This document shows, in pieces, positions 1 to 9,491 of a stretch of 64,000 nucleotides of DNA. Source of the DNA: Gracilimonas sp040117685 (lineage in GTDB: Bacteria; Bacteroidota; Rhodothermia; Balneolales; Balneolaceae); the NCBI RefSeq assembly GCF_040117685.2, contig NZ_JBEDYP020000006.1:15528-79527 (forward strand). The letters are read 5' to 3'. The position numbers were made by a program, and so were the translations under genes. The stretch's first letter is position 1. Each line of letters opens with the position of its first letter. Below the pieces are notes generated by a model. It was not told the origin of the DNA. It did no database searches and saw nothing but the letters and a program-made list of their open reading frames with translations.

Positions 1-772
1 CGGCTACCATTGCCACCAGGTACTGGCTGTCTGGCGACCATTTTGCGCGGTTGGCTTTACCCAGATCCATCAGGTTGGTGCCGTCAATATTCATCACAAA
101 CAAATTGCCGCCATACACTTCAAAAGCCAGCTTTCTTCCGTCCGGGGATACTTCCAGGTTCAGGTATTGAGCGTCCTCAAAAGGAGAGATGTTCTCGGTG
201 CTGTTTTCCGGTACTTTACCGGTGGCAATTTGATTCGATTTCAGTACATAAAATGGTTTGGTGACCGATGCTTTTTGCTGTGTTGAAACTTCTTTGCCTG
301 AATCGAACGATTCAATGTCATTATCGGAAATAAGCACCACCTGCCGGTCGTAATTAGCCCATTTTGGGATGGATGGCATCTGATCTCTGAATTCAGTCAG
401 CAGTGTTGGTTCGTTACCATTGGTGTGATAAATTTTTACGGCAAGTTTTCTTCTTTTATTCTGAAATTCTGAAACACGGGTCAATATAGACTCGGAATCA
501 GATGACCAGGAAAAACCATATCCGGCTGATTCATTGGTAATCTGCTCTATGTCAGAACCGTCCGCATCCGCTATCCAAAGTCCCTGCTGCCGGGAAGAAG
601 TAAAAGCAATCTTGGTTCCGTCAGGCGACCAAACCGGATTCATGTAATCAGCTCCCTCCACACTGATTAATCTTTGAGGCTCGCCCTCAGGGGAAGGTTG
701 AGCAAAGGCAGTTGCTGATAATGTAAGCGTCAGCACGAGGGTGGTGATGATGCGGTAAAAAGAAGAGTTCAT
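1..772 (-). CDS. Secreted PD40/TolB-like beta-propeller protein, C-terminus beyond the window
   Basis: The minus-strand frame from the ATG at 772-770 stays open to the window edge, so only about the first 257 residues are visible. It starts with a signal peptide (MNSSFYRII... ending ATAFAQ). Three PD40/WD40-like blades follow: NPVWSPDGTKIAFTSS near residue 48, VSPDGRKLAFEVYGG near residue 208, and AKWSPDSQYLVAM at the edge. In TolB/DPP-IV propellers each such motif forms one blade. The protein is therefore exported, probably periplasmic or outer-surface. What lies beyond the blades (a peptidase domain, for example) cannot be seen. The fold is well supported; the function is unknown. Confidence 0.75.
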   Translation of the reverse strand, partial: MNSSFYRIITTLVLTLTLSATAFAQPSPEGEPQRLISVEGADYMNPVWSPDGTKIAFTSSRQQGLWIADADGSDIEQITNESAGYGFSWSSDSESILTRVSEFQNKRRKLAVKIYHTNGNEPTLLTEFRDQMPSIPKWANYDRQVVLISDNDIESFDSGKEVSTQQKASVTKPFYVLKSNQIATGKVPENSTENISPFEDAQYLNLEVSPDGRKLAFEVYGGNLFVMNIDGTNLMDLGKANRAKWSPDSQYLVAMVA

Positions 773-908
773 AGTTTGAATGTTAAACGATTTACAGGTC
801 ATAATGATATTGGTAAAAATGATTGAAAATACTGTAAGATGCTAACGGATAGCACCTTACAGATTTTATTCTTTGTAAAACTGTCTTTTTATAAACAGGG
901 TAGGATTG

Positions 909-2213
909 TTAATTATTTTCTGCTTCCTGCTTGTCCTTTTTCTTTCCAAAGTCAGGATCGATATCTACAAACTTTGTTACAATAAAAATCGGGATAGTGG
1001 CAATCATCACCCAGATAAAGAAATCAAGATAACCCAGCCACTCTTGCATAAAACCACTAATGGATCCGGGGATCAGCATACCAAGGGCCATAAAGCCGGT
1101 TCCGAACGCGTAGTGGGCCGTTTTATTCTCGCCGCGGGCTATATAAATCAGAAACATCAGGAAAGCAGCAAAGCCAAATCCATATCCAAATTGTTCGATA
1201 GCCACGAAGGCACTAATCAAGGTATAGGATTCCGGTTGGTAATAGGCCAAAATCACGTACACCAGGTTGGGTACGTTCATAGCAATAAGCATCGGCCATA
1301 GCCAATACTTCAGTCCTTTTCGGGAAATAACCACTCCGCCAATAATACCACCAATGGTAAGGGCAATTACTCCAATGGTACCGTAGATAAAACCTAAATC
1401 AGAAGTGGAAAGGCCAAGTCCGCCGGCTGCAATATCATCAAGAAAGAACGGAGGGCCCATTTTCACGAGCTGACCTTCCGCAAATCGGTAAAACAGGATA
1501 AAAGCAAGAGCTATCCAAATTTGCTTCTTCTTAAAGAAATCAATGAACACTTTGAAAAAGGCAGCCAGCTGTTCTTTGGGGCTGTCATATTCTTCGGCAA
1601 TATCATCTGCCGGTTTGGGGATAGAAAGGGTGTGATAGAGAGCGAAAACCGTCATAACCACGGCCAGGATGCCAAAGGTAACTGCCCAGGCATAATCTAC
1701 ATCGGTTCCGTTTTCAATCAGGTAACCGGCCAAAATAACCAATGCTCCTTTACCACTGATGATAGCTATCCGATAAAAGGTAGACCGAATCCCCACAAAA
1801 AAGGATTGTTTTTCTTCATTAAGGGCGATCATGTAAAACCCATCCGCGGCTATATCATGCGTTGCGGAAGCCAGGGCCAGCAAGTAAAGCACGATAAGGC
1901 TGAAAGCAAAGAAAGAAGGGGTGAGCAGTACAAGAGCCACACCAGCGAAGGCCGCTCCCATCACAAACTGCATTCCGATGGTCCACCAGCGCTTGGTTTT
2001 GGTATTCTCCACCAGTGGACTCCAAAAGGGCTTAATGATCCAGGGCAGGTATAGCAAACTGGTGTATAAACCGATCTCAGCATTTGAGATGTCCAGATTT
2101 TGATACATAATGACCGAAACTTCTACCACCATGATGTAGGGGAGCCCCTGTGCGTAGTAGAGCGATGGAATCCAAAACCATGGATTCTCTTTTAGCTTAG
2201 CTATTAAGTTCAT
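909..2213 (-). CDS. AmpG-like MFS permease
   Basis: This 434-residue membrane protein has about twelve hydrophobic segments. Its N-terminus (PSLYYAQGLPYIMVVEVSVI) matches the AmpG/PAT branch of the major facilitator superfamily, where a YxxQGLP motif opens helix 1 and a PW-x-KPFWSP loop follows helix 2. AmpG proteins import anhydro-muropeptides; other members carry acetyl-CoA or other solutes. It lies downstream of the NagB-LmbE fusion on the same strand, which fits uptake of amino-sugar or muropeptide material. A hairpin terminator lies between the two genes, so co-transcription may be partial. The family is clear; the substrate is inferred only from context. Confidence 0.8.
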   Translation of the reverse strand: MNLIAKLKENPWFWIPSLYYAQGLPYIMVVEVSVIMYQNLDISNAEIGLYTSLLYLPWIIKPFWSPLVENTKTKRWWTIGMQFVMGAAFAGVALVLLTPSFFAFSLIVLYLLALASATHDIAADGFYMIALNEEKQSFFVGIRSTFYRIAIISGKGALVILAGYLIENGTDVDYAWAVTFGILAVVMTVFALYHTLSIPKPADDIAEEYDSPKEQLAAFFKVFIDFFKKKQIWIALAFILFYRFAEGQLVKMGPPFFLDDIAAGGLGLSTSDLGFIYGTIGVIALTIGGIIGGVVISRKGLKYWLWPMLIAMNVPNLVYVILAYYQPESYTLISAFVAIEQFGYGFGFAAFLMFLIYIARGENKTAHYAFGTGFMALGMLIPGSISGFMQEWLGYLDFFIWVMIATIPIFIVTKFVDIDPDFGKKKDKQEAENN

Positions 2214-2270
2214 ATGCCGGTGTTGATTTCATGGTTAAGCTTCAAAATGTCGAAGCTGGAATTATAGGTA

Positions 2271-2304
2271 AAAAAAAAGCGAAAGAAATATCCCTTTCGC
2301 TTTT
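2271..2304 (-). terminator. Rho-independent terminator after nagB (minus strand)
   Basis: Perfect 11-bp arms at 2275-2285 and 2294-2304 enclose an 8-base loop. Read on the minus strand, the stem is followed by an uninterrupted T run. It sits 16 bases past the nagB stop and before the MFS gene, so it should end or attenuate transcription between them. Confidence 0.75.
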
Positions 2305-2319
2305 AAATGTTTAAAAATG

Positions 2320-4248
2320 TCAATCCAGCTCTTTCCAGCGTACAAAGGCTTCCATAGCTTCGTACTCGGCCAGCCCCAAATTGTCATAAAGTTCAGCGGT
2401 GCCGCGGGTACGGTCGTCGGCTCGCTGCCAGAATTCCCGTTTGTCGGTTCCTGGGAACAGCGGACGGTCTTTCTGCGACTGATGCTTGAAGATGGCCTTA
2501 CGCTTACGATCGGTTTCTTCAGGGCTGAGAGGAACGGCCATCTCAATATCCTCAATATCCCATTCCTGCCAGGCTCCGCGGTATAACCAAGTCCAGCAGT
2601 CTTTCATCCATGGCTCATCTTTCAATTCGCGCAAGGCACTGAAAACGGCATCCAGACACACGCGGTGCGTACCATGCGGATCAGATAAGTCTCCGGCTGC
2701 ATAAATCTGATGAGGCTTCACCTGCTTGATAATATCTTTAGTGATCTCGATGTCTTCCGGGCCAATGGGCTTTTTACGGACTTTCCCGGTTTCATAAAAT
2801 GGCAGGTCCAGGAAGTGCATATTCTCATCGGGGATTCCCACATACCGGCAGGCTGCTTTAGCTTCCCCGCGACGAATCATCCCTTTGATGGTTTTCACTT
2901 CTTCAGAATCGACTTCACCGGGTTTCTTATTCTTGATAGATGCCCGCACCTCTTTGAAAAGATCAGCAGATTCCTCATTCTCAAGTCCGAAGCTTTCGTG
3001 ATAGTCGGTTACGAAATCGGCGAAACGAATAGCTTCATCATCAAAAACAGCGATGTTACCGGATGTTTGATAGGCAACATGGACTTCATGTCCCTGATCT
3101 ACCAAACGGATAAAAGTACCGCCCATTGAAATTACATCATCATCGGGGTGGGGACTAAAAATAAGCACGCGCTTTTTGGAGGGTGATTTCCGTTCCGGGC
3201 GGTAGGTGTCGTCCTCATTGGGTTTACCGCCGGGCCATCCGGTAATGGTATGCTGAATCTCGTTAAAAATACGGATGTTTACATTGTAAGCGCGCCCGAT
3301 ATCAATCAGCACATCATTCATGCCATGCTCGCTGTAATCTTCATCCGTGAGCTTGAGTATGGGTTTTTCCAGGAAAAGGCTTAACCAAACTACAGCTTTT
3401 CTCAGAAGTTCATCCGTCCAGTCAATCGGACCAACCAGCCACGGAGTTTTGGTTCGGGTGAGTTCAGCTGATGAAGCATCATCCAGAATAAACTCAACAT
3501 TTTCGTGTTTCTGTAAAAAGGTAGCGGGAATCTGGCTGGTGATGTCCCCCTCAATAGCCTTTTGTATAATATTGGCTTTCCCTTCACCCCAGGCCATCAG
3601 GAAAATACGGTCAGCCTTCATAATGGTTCCAACACCCATGGTGATGGCACGGCGGGGAACATTCTCTACACCAAAGAAACCGCTGGCGGCATCCAATACG
3701 GTCAGGCTGTCTAACGCAATCAGTCGGGTTTTGGAGTTGATGGATGAACCGGGTTCATTAAAGCCAACGTGTCCGGTTCGGCCGATACCCAGAATCTGGA
3801 TATCTAACCCACCAAGTGCGTCAATTTTCTCTTCGTACTTCTGGCAAAATTCATATACGTCTTCCCGATCCAAAGTGCCATCGGGGATGTGGATGTTTTC
3901 TTCTTTGATGTCCACGTGGTCGAAGAGATACTCATGCATGAAATGCACATAGCTGTGAATGGAGTCCGGCTCCATCGGGTAGTATTCGTCCAGGTTAAAG
4001 GTGACCACATTCTCAAAACTCAGCCCTTCTTCTTGGTGCATCCGGACGAGCTCATCGTACAGCTGGGTAGGGGTGGAACCGGTTGCAAGACCCAGGACGG
4101 CTTGTTCCCCTTTGGAAGCCTTGTCGCGTATCAGCGAAGCAATTTCATCGGCGGCATATTTGGAAGCAATTTTGGCCGTATCAAAAACTTTGGTAGGCAC
4201 TTTCTCATACTTTTCAAACTCAGGGCGAATGAGTGGAGTGGAAGACAT
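2320..4248 (-). CDS. nagB: Glucosamine-6-phosphate deaminase fused to a LmbE/PIG-L deacetylase domain
   Basis: The start at 4248 (MSSTPLIRPEFEKYEK) gives 642 residues; the frame extends 15 codons upstream without family-like sequence. Residues 20-290 are a NagB isomerase domain: TFNLDEYYP supplies the enolisation Asp (D87) and GRTGHVGFNEPGS supplies H160 and E165. The usual GxDGH is GRTGH here, with Thr at the position of E. coli D141, which I recall as a trait of Bacteroidota fusions. Residues 360-560 are a PIG-L/LmbE zinc deacetylase: SPHPDDD at 365-371 and DPHGTHR later provide metal ligands. NagB converts GlcN6P to Fru6P plus ammonia. The fused domain could deacetylate an N-acetylated sugar substrate, but that is inference. 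Confidence 0.9.
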   Translation of the reverse strand: MSSTPLIRPEFEKYEKVPTKVFDTAKIASKYAADEIASLIRDKASKGEQAVLGLATGSTPTQLYDELVRMHQEEGLSFENVVTFNLDEYYPMEPDSIHSYVHFMHEYLFDHVDIKEENIHIPDGTLDREDVYEFCQKYEEKIDALGGLDIQILGIGRTGHVGFNEPGSSINSKTRLIALDSLTVLDAASGFFGVENVPRRAITMGVGTIMKADRIFLMAWGEGKANIIQKAIEGDITSQIPATFLQKHENVEFILDDASSAELTRTKTPWLVGPIDWTDELLRKAVVWLSLFLEKPILKLTDEDYSEHGMNDVLIDIGRAYNVNIRIFNEIQHTITGWPGGKPNEDDTYRPERKSPSKKRVLIFSPHPDDDVISMGGTFIRLVDQGHEVHVAYQTSGNIAVFDDEAIRFADFVTDYHESFGLENEESADLFKEVRASIKNKKPGEVDSEEVKTIKGMIRRGEAKAACRYVGIPDENMHFLDLPFYETGKVRKKPIGPEDIEITKDIIKQVKPHQIYAAGDLSDPHGTHRVCLDAVFSALRELKDEPWMKDCWTWLYRGAWQEWDIEDIEMAVPLSPEETDRKRKAIFKHQSQKDRPLFPGTDKREFWQRADDRTRGTAELYDNLGLAEYEAMEAFVRWKELD

Positions 4249-4495
4249 AAAACAATAATTGATTAGATGTTGATTTCGATGCAAAGCCCGCATACAGAAA
4301 GCAGGTCTGAAAAAGATAGAACCCGCAAAATAAGGCTTAAAATGATTAATTCAATACGATGTAGGGCAGTTTTACCTAAAGCAACAATTTGTTAACATAA
4401 TGTGTCCCTTATGTATAGATGAGGCGCCTTGTGGTTTAAAGGATATTGAACCGGGCTAATCTATGGCTCGAAATAGATCCGGATCTTTGGTTGTC

Positions 4496-4516
4496 ATCCT
4501 GAACTTGATTCAGGAT
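4496..4516. repeat. Small palindromic intergenic repeat
   Basis: Perfect 8-bp arms, ATCCTGAA (4496-4503) and TTCAGGAT (4509-4516), flank a 5-base loop CTTGA, 38 bases before the tatD start. The core resembles the short TCATCCTGA...TCAGGATC palindromes scattered between genes in many bacteria. The rest of the roughly 305-base gap (4249-4553) shows nothing I can name. Confidence 0.6.
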
Positions 4517-4553
4517 CTTTAGTGGCATTTTTAATTAAACCGGAACCAACTAC

Positions 4554-5312
4554 GTGATAGACACTCATTCCCATATATACCTTCCTAAATTTGATGAAGA
4601 TCGAGAAGCCGTAAACCAGCGGGCAGTGGAAGCCGGAGTGAAAGCGATCCTGATGCCGGCCATCGACTTCGATTCGCTTAAGCAGATGGAGAAGCTGAGT
4701 CACCGGGAAATTGATTTCTACAAGATGGCCGGGATCCATCCCTGCGATGTGGAAAGTCTATCGGATGATTTTGAAGAACAACTATTCGGGCTTTGTTTAA
4801 AAGAAAATATCTACGGAGTGGGAGAGACCGGCCTGGACTATTACTGGAGCACCGATCATGTGGAAGAACAGAAGAAAAGCCTGCGTATTCATTGCAAAGT
4901 AGCCAAAGAGGTGCAAAAGCCAATCATCATTCACAACCGGGAAAGTACCGATGATGTGCTGGATATCCTGGAAGAGGAACAGGATGGAAGCCTGACTGGT
5001 ATATGGCACTGTTTTAACGGAACGGTAGAAGAAGGGAAACGAGCCATTGGTTTTGGCTTTCATTTGGGGATAGGGGGAGTGGTCACCTTTAAGAATGGAG
5101 GAGTGGACAAAACCGTAGCTCAACTTCCGCTGGACAAGATGGTGCTGGAAACCGATGCTCCGTATCTGTCGCCCACCCCAAAGCGCGGGAAACGCAACGA
5201 ACCGGCCTTTATGAGATACACCGCCCAAAAGCTCGCTGAAATATTTGATGTAAGCCCGGAAGAAATAGATGCCCGTACCACGGAGACGGCAAGGCAGTTG
5301 TTCGGGATTTAA
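4554..5312 (+). CDS. tatD: TatD family metal-dependent hydrolase (DNase)
   Basis: 252 residues, the usual TatD length (about 250-265). The start is a GTG: the first codons read V-I-D-T-H-S-H, an in-frame stop lies 18 bases upstream, and no ATG is available. Metal-site motifs are in the family order: THSH at residues 4-7, GVGETGLDYY near 90, IIHNRES near 125, the HCFNG histidine near 152, and LETDAPYLSP near 200. TatD enzymes are (beta/alpha)8 metallohydrolases with 3'-5' exonuclease activity in DNA repair and degradation. The gene stands alone, divergent from nagB. Confidence 0.9.
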   Translation: MIDTHSHIYLPKFDEDREAVNQRAVEAGVKAILMPAIDFDSLKQMEKLSHREIDFYKMAGIHPCDVESLSDDFEEQLFGLCLKENIYGVGETGLDYYWSTDHVEEQKKSLRIHCKVAKEVQKPIIIHNRESTDDVLDILEEEQDGSLTGIWHCFNGTVEEGKRAIGFGFHLGIGGVVTFKNGGVDKTVAQLPLDKMVLETDAPYLSPTPKRGKRNEPAFMRYTAQKLAEIFDVSPEEIDARTTETARQLFGI

Positions 5313-5555
5313 AAGAAGTTGAAAATGACGGGTAAGGTTTTATCTTAAGACAACTTACGTCATATTGAACGGCGTAGTTATGCGACAAATTCGTCGTACA
5401 ATAACCAAATAATGCACTCGGGGAATTTTAAGTATGATTACAGGATCTTATCCGACGTCTCATAAGATAGCCCATGTCGCATAGTATTATGTTATACTGC
5501 TTTCAAATATCATCAATTATTATTGAATTTGATATCTAAATCATGGGTTTAGACC

Positions 5556-5604
5556 TCGTTCCCAACCACCCGGTTGGGAATGCCTGACAGGACCACCCGG
5601 TCCA
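5556..5604 (-). repeat. Two-hairpin palindromic repeat, copy 1 (inverted orientation)
   Basis: Hairpin one pairs TTCCCAACC (5559-5567) with GGTTGGGAA (5572-5580) around loop ACCC. Hairpin two pairs GGACC (5590-5594) with GGTCC (5599-5603) around the same loop. The flank CTCG...GCCT matches the reverse complement of the copies near 32.0 and 34.5 kb, so this is a divergent family member on the opposite strand. Confidence 0.6.
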
Positions 5605-5709
5605 ACTTAGGTAAACAGGCACGAGGGTTAGCCACAAGACAGACGGGCTGTACAATCTTATTCCTGTTTTAGTACTCCAATCAATAATGCTGTGATCCCA
5701 GCACCATGT

Positions 5710-5755
5710 AAGCAGAGCTTACCAGATGCGTTCCGAAGCTGGAGCTTCGGAACGA
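5710..5755 (+). repeat. Two-hairpin palindromic repeat, copy 2
   Basis: The main hairpin has perfect 11-bp arms, GTTCCGAAGCT (5730-5740) and AGCTTCGGAAC (5743-5753), with a 2-base loop, ending in CGAG. The upstream AAGCAGAGCTTACC corresponds to the first hairpin of the 34.5-kb copy. It is a non-coding REP-like element. Confidence 0.7.
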
Positions 5756-5878
5756 GAACCATGAGATTAAATGGTTGTGGACGAATGCGATATGAACTTG
5801 ATTGGGTGAATTTAATTTTGCTATTTCCGTGAACTTCTAACCCGGCGTGCCCTTTATTTTGCGCCAGATCATATTGCG

Positions 5879-6328
5879 ATGAACCTGCCTTTAATTGTTG
5901 GAATAGCATTTACTCTTTTCGGAATATATTTGTCAATGTATGCCGTCAGAAATCTCAGAAGAGCTAAGCAAAGCGAAGGCTGGCCTGTGGTAAACGGGGA
6001 ATTATTGAGCGTTGAATTATGGGGTAAACGAAATATTGACGGTCAGATGAAAGACGCCGAAAAGCTGTCGGTACAGTATGAATATTCTGTCCGGAATAAA
6101 GTGTATACCGGTACTGCTGTTGCTTTTTATACCCTGATGTACCCGGAGACCACTGAATTTGCTGATAACAATTCCGCAGATAGCCCGGTTGATGTGTACT
6201 ATAATCCGGATGAACCTTCCGAATCCGTACTGATTCCGGGGCACCGAAAAGGTAATAAGCGGTACAGTGATTTGATTCTTGCCTTGTTTGCTGTCTTAAT
6301 TGGAATAGTGGTAGCCGTAATGAGTTAA
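5879..6328 (+). CDS. DUF3592 domain membrane protein
   Basis: 149 residues with one transmembrane helix at each end (about 3-25 and 127-147). Between them is a soluble beta-rich domain containing W-P-V-V-N-G (residues 35-40), YEYSV..KVYTG near 77-87 and VDVYYNPDEPSESVL near 112-126. Small basic or acidic residues followed by V-Y-Y-x-P-x-x-P-x-x-s-v-L are typical of DUF3592, a family of small membrane proteins without known biochemistry. It stands between a repeat-bearing spacer and the TonB receptor on the same strand, 98 bases from the latter. No functional link is evident. Confidence 0.7.
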   Translation: MNLPLIVGIAFTLFGIYLSMYAVRNLRRAKQSEGWPVVNGELLSVELWGKRNIDGQMKDAEKLSVQYEYSVRNKVYTGTAVAFYTLMYPETTEFADNNSADSPVDVYYNPDEPSESVLIPGHRKGNKRYSDLILALFAVLIGIVVAVMS

Positions 6329-6426
6329 TGGGCAAAAGAAGTATGTGAAAGTAAGTAACATTGCTGCCATCCGATATTCAGAGTTCTTATTTTTCAGAAA
6401 ACAAAAAACTCTGACTATTACTCATC

Positions 6427-8598
6427 ATGTTCCAAAGGCTATTCATCTTCTGTGCATTCCTATGTATTACACCGGCCTTGCTTGCCCAACATACTTTTTC
6501 TGCCCGCATTATCAATCATGAAAGTAAAGACCCGCTGATCGGGGTCACGGTTTATTTTCCGGCTTTGAATAATGGAGGGAGTACAGGTTCAGACGGATCG
6601 GTGACCGTTCGAAATATTCCTTCAGGAACCCAACAAATTTCGATCAGCTATGTGGGTTACGAGACGCTTAGGCTGCAGCGAGCATTTCCGCTTTCGGCAC
6701 AAGAGCAGGGTGAGATTTTGGAGCTTCATCATGCTCACGGCGAACTGGATGAAATTGTCGTTAATTCTACCCGAAGCAGCCGTACTATTGAAGACAGCCC
6801 TACCCGCGTAGAGTTTATTGCAGGTGAAGAACTTTCAGAAAAGGGGAATATGAAACCCGGCGACATCCGCATGTTGCTGAATGAAAGTACCGGCATTCAA
6901 ACTCAACAGACTTCGGCCACCAGTTATAATTCCAGTATCCGCATACAGGGGCTGGATGGAAAATACACCCAGTTGCTACGGGACGGACTTCCCTTGTATT
7001 CCGGTTTCTCGGGAGGGCTGAGCCTGATGCAAATCGCCCCTCTTGATCTGAAACAGGTGGAAGTGATTAAAGGAGCATCTTCTACCTTATATGGGGGAGG
7101 AGCTATTGCCGGGTTGGTTAACCTAATCACCAAATCTCCGGAAGAAGAACCTGAGCTGAGTTTTATGCTAAACAGTACTTCAGCTTTAGGGCTGGATGCG
7201 AGTGCCTTTTATTCACAAAAATACGGACGGCTGGGAACTACCGTTTTTACCTCATACAATAAAGGAACGGCCTACGATCCGGCCGATAACGGTTTGACTG
7301 CTATCCCTGAATTTGATCGCTTTACCTTTAACCCAAAACTGTTTGCTTACCTCGGAAATACCACGCTTAATTTTGGGGTGAATCTGGTAACGGAAGAGCG
7401 CCTTGGCGGAAGTATCGATTATGTGGAAGGAGACCGGAACAGCGATCTTTACTTTGAGCGAAATGAAACCGACCGGTTATCAACGCAGTTTCAACTGGAA
7501 CGTGAGTTCAGTGATCAAATGGTGCTGACTTTGAAAAACAGCAGCAGCCTGTACGATCGATCTATTGAAATACCGGATTATACATTTGCCGGAACTCAAT
7601 TTTCCACCTTTAGCGAGGCAAACCTGAGTTTGATCAATAAGCAGACAGAGTGGACAGGAGGGCTGAATCTCTGGACCGATCATTTTGATCAGTCAAAAGG
7701 GGGGAACGGAAATCCGCTCGATTTCACTAATACCACATTGGGGGCATTTCTGCAGAATACCTCGCCGATAAGCGAAAAATGGTCGGTCGAGGCCGGATTC
7801 CGTTTAGATTACCAGAACAACTACGGCGTTTTTCCGCTTCCCCGCCTGTCTCTGATGTATGAACCTTCGGCACAGCTTACTTTCCGGCTGGGTGGCGGGC
7901 TCGGATATATGATCCCAACCGTTTTTTCTGAAGATGCCGAGCGGCAGCAATTTCAAAATATACAACCTCTTGATACCGATAACCTGGATGCCGAGCGATC
8001 AGCCGGGGGTAACCTGGATGTGAATTACCGGCTACCGATTACTGAAAAGCTGATTTTGTCGACCAATATTCTGGTGTTCTATACCCGTATTAACGACCCG
8101 CTCGTGCTTTCATCCACAGGGTCAGGTTTTGAATTTACTCAACCCAACGGTTTTGTGGATACCGAAGGGGTAGAGGTGAACATGAAGTGGAGTTATGGCA
8201 ACCTCAAACTGTTTGTGGGCTATACACATGCTAATGTGGAGCAGCACTATAACGGGCAGGTTACGGAGTTTCCGCTGGTAGCTGAACACCGCCTTAATAA
8301 CGTACTCATGTACGAAAAACACGGAAACTTCTGGATCGGGTTGGAAGCTTATTACTACAGTCCTCAAAAGCTTGGGGACGGAAGCACCGGAGATGCTTAC
8401 TGGATTACCGGGCTTATGACTGAAAAACGGCTGAATGAACACTTTTCCCTGTTTCTGAATTTTGAGAACTTCCTCGATACCCGTCAGACAGCTTTTGATA
8501 CCATTTATACCGGCACCCTCGAAAATCCTGATTTCAGGGATATCTACGCCCCGGTAGATGGATTTGTAATAAATGGCGGGGTGAAGATAAATTGGTAG
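6427..8598 (+). CDS. TonB-dependent outer-membrane receptor
   Basis: 723 residues. A signal peptide (MFQRLFIFCAFLCI..ALLAQ) is followed by a carboxypeptidase-regulatory-like domain (about 22-105, with PLIGVTVYFP and ISISYVGYETL) common in Bacteroidota receptors. A plug (about 112-240) starts at DEIVVNSTRSSRTIEDSP and includes IRIQGLDGKYTQLLRDG and VEVIKGASSTLYGGGAIAG. The 22-strand barrel ends with a terminal aromatic (..GGVKINW). Such receptors import siderophores, cobalamin, metals or glycans using TonB energy. No SusD partner, siderophore gene or regulator is adjacent, so the substrate cannot be assigned. Confidence 0.92.
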   Translation: MFQRLFIFCAFLCITPALLAQHTFSARIINHESKDPLIGVTVYFPALNNGGSTGSDGSVTVRNIPSGTQQISISYVGYETLRLQRAFPLSAQEQGEILELHHAHGELDEIVVNSTRSSRTIEDSPTRVEFIAGEELSEKGNMKPGDIRMLLNESTGIQTQQTSATSYNSSIRIQGLDGKYTQLLRDGLPLYSGFSGGLSLMQIAPLDLKQVEVIKGASSTLYGGGAIAGLVNLITKSPEEEPELSFMLNSTSALGLDASAFYSQKYGRLGTTVFTSYNKGTAYDPADNGLTAIPEFDRFTFNPKLFAYLGNTTLNFGVNLVTEERLGGSIDYVEGDRNSDLYFERNETDRLSTQFQLEREFSDQMVLTLKNSSSLYDRSIEIPDYTFAGTQFSTFSEANLSLINKQTEWTGGLNLWTDHFDQSKGGNGNPLDFTNTTLGAFLQNTSPISEKWSVEAGFRLDYQNNYGVFPLPRLSLMYEPSAQLTFRLGGGLGYMIPTVFSEDAERQQFQNIQPLDTDNLDAERSAGGNLDVNYRLPITEKLILSTNILVFYTRINDPLVLSSTGSGFEFTQPNGFVDTEGVEVNMKWSYGNLKLFVGYTHANVEQHYNGQVTEFPLVAEHRLNNVLMYEKHGNFWIGLEAYYYSPQKLGDGSTGDAYWITGLMTEKRLNEHFSLFLNFENFLDTRQTAFDTIYTGTLENPDFRDIYAPVDGFVINGGVKINW

Positions 8599-8675
8599 AA
8601 CATAAGGTTTCAGAATTATTCAGCCAGATTTTCTACTGGAGAAAGAGCAGATAGAACAGACGCCGTTCGGGCTTC

Positions 8676-9491
8676 TTATTCTCTGGTTATATACTGAATT
8701 TCCCGCTTGTACCAGTTCTCTTTAAACGTTTTTTCTATCCAGTTGCCTTTGTCATCGTAGATATACTCCCAACTCAGGTCTACATCAGATTGTTTTGTTG
8801 CATCAAATTGCATGGCTACCGGTGTGCCTTGTTCTGAATAGACAATGTCATGTGTTTGATAGGTATCAATAGAAAAAGCTCGTAATCGCAGCTCGTCATC
8901 CCATTCTACAAAATAGGGGCGTGAACTGGCTCTCTTTTCTCCATCCTTAATAACTTCCAGTTTAATATCTGCTCTGTGTTGACCCGGCTGATATTCAAAA
9001 TGATACTCAAATATGGCTTCGTTTTTATTCCGGGTGATGGCAGTTAGCCTGTTTAGTTCGCTGTAGGTGAATTCAATTTTCCTTTTGTCTCCGATGTAAA
9101 TATATGACAAACGCCCATCCTGATAGTATAAATCATAATAATAGCGTGAAAAGTCATTTCCACCACGGTCTACCTGGTAAATAATCTGCATAAGATTTCC
9201 CTGTTCATTGAACTTGTAGGTGATATACTCTTCCTGGCCTACAATCTCAGAATCAACGGTTATTTGCTTTGCTTGTCCAACGTGAATTTGTGGAGCATAA
9301 TTGAGCAAAGCTTGTGAATTCCAATTCTTTTCGGTCAGCTCATAACTTATAAAAAAGTCATAAATGAGCGTTTGGTTAAGCCTTTCTGTTTCAGTGGCTT
9401 CGTCCAATAGTTCAGAGAGTTTTGAAAGGGAACAGGAGTTGAATAAGAGAAGGGTGACGAAGAGTAGGGTAAATTGAACAAATAAGCGCAT
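8676..9491 (-). CDS. Putative lipoprotein with RHS/YD-like beta repeats
   Basis: 271 residues. The N-terminus (MRLFVQFTLLFVTLLLFNSC) is a type II signal peptide with lipobox LFNSC at 16-20. The body has short Tyr-rich strands, such as RYYYDLYYQDGRLSYIY, FTYSELNRLTAI and WEYIYDDKGNWIEKTF, that resemble YD/RHS-type beta-strand repeats. It is probably an outer-membrane-anchored protein. The gene converges on the TonB receptor across a 77-base spacer. I do not recognise a specific family, and there is no catalytic motif. Confidence 0.6.
   Translation of the reverse strand: MRLFVQFTLLFVTLLLFNSCSLSKLSELLDEATETERLNQTLIYDFFISYELTEKNWNSQALLNYAPQIHVGQAKQITVDSEIVGQEEYITYKFNEQGNLMQIIYQVDRGGNDFSRYYYDLYYQDGRLSYIYIGDKRKIEFTYSELNRLTAITRNKNEAIFEYHFEYQPGQHRADIKLEVIKDGEKRASSRPYFVEWDDELRLRAFSIDTYQTHDIVYSEQGTPVAMQFDATKQSDVDLSWEYIYDDKGNWIEKTFKENWYKREIQYITRE

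Larger units (their letters stand above)
5313..5878. other. Intergenic region of 566 bases with palindromic repeats
   Basis: No convincing gene lies here. The stretch has an AT-rich left half and two copies of a two-hairpin repeat family in opposite orientation (5556-5604 and 5710-5755; see separate entries). The remaining sequence shows no promoter or RNA that I can support. Confidence 0.6.

Noticed and set aside
906..2103. Plus-strand frames opposite the MFS gene
   Set aside because: No domain-like sequence, and they are fully covered by a clear membrane transporter on the other strand.
2262..4266. Frames inside the nagB region on both strands
   Set aside because: Shadows of the NagB-LmbE fusion; compositions are unlike proteins and have no motif.
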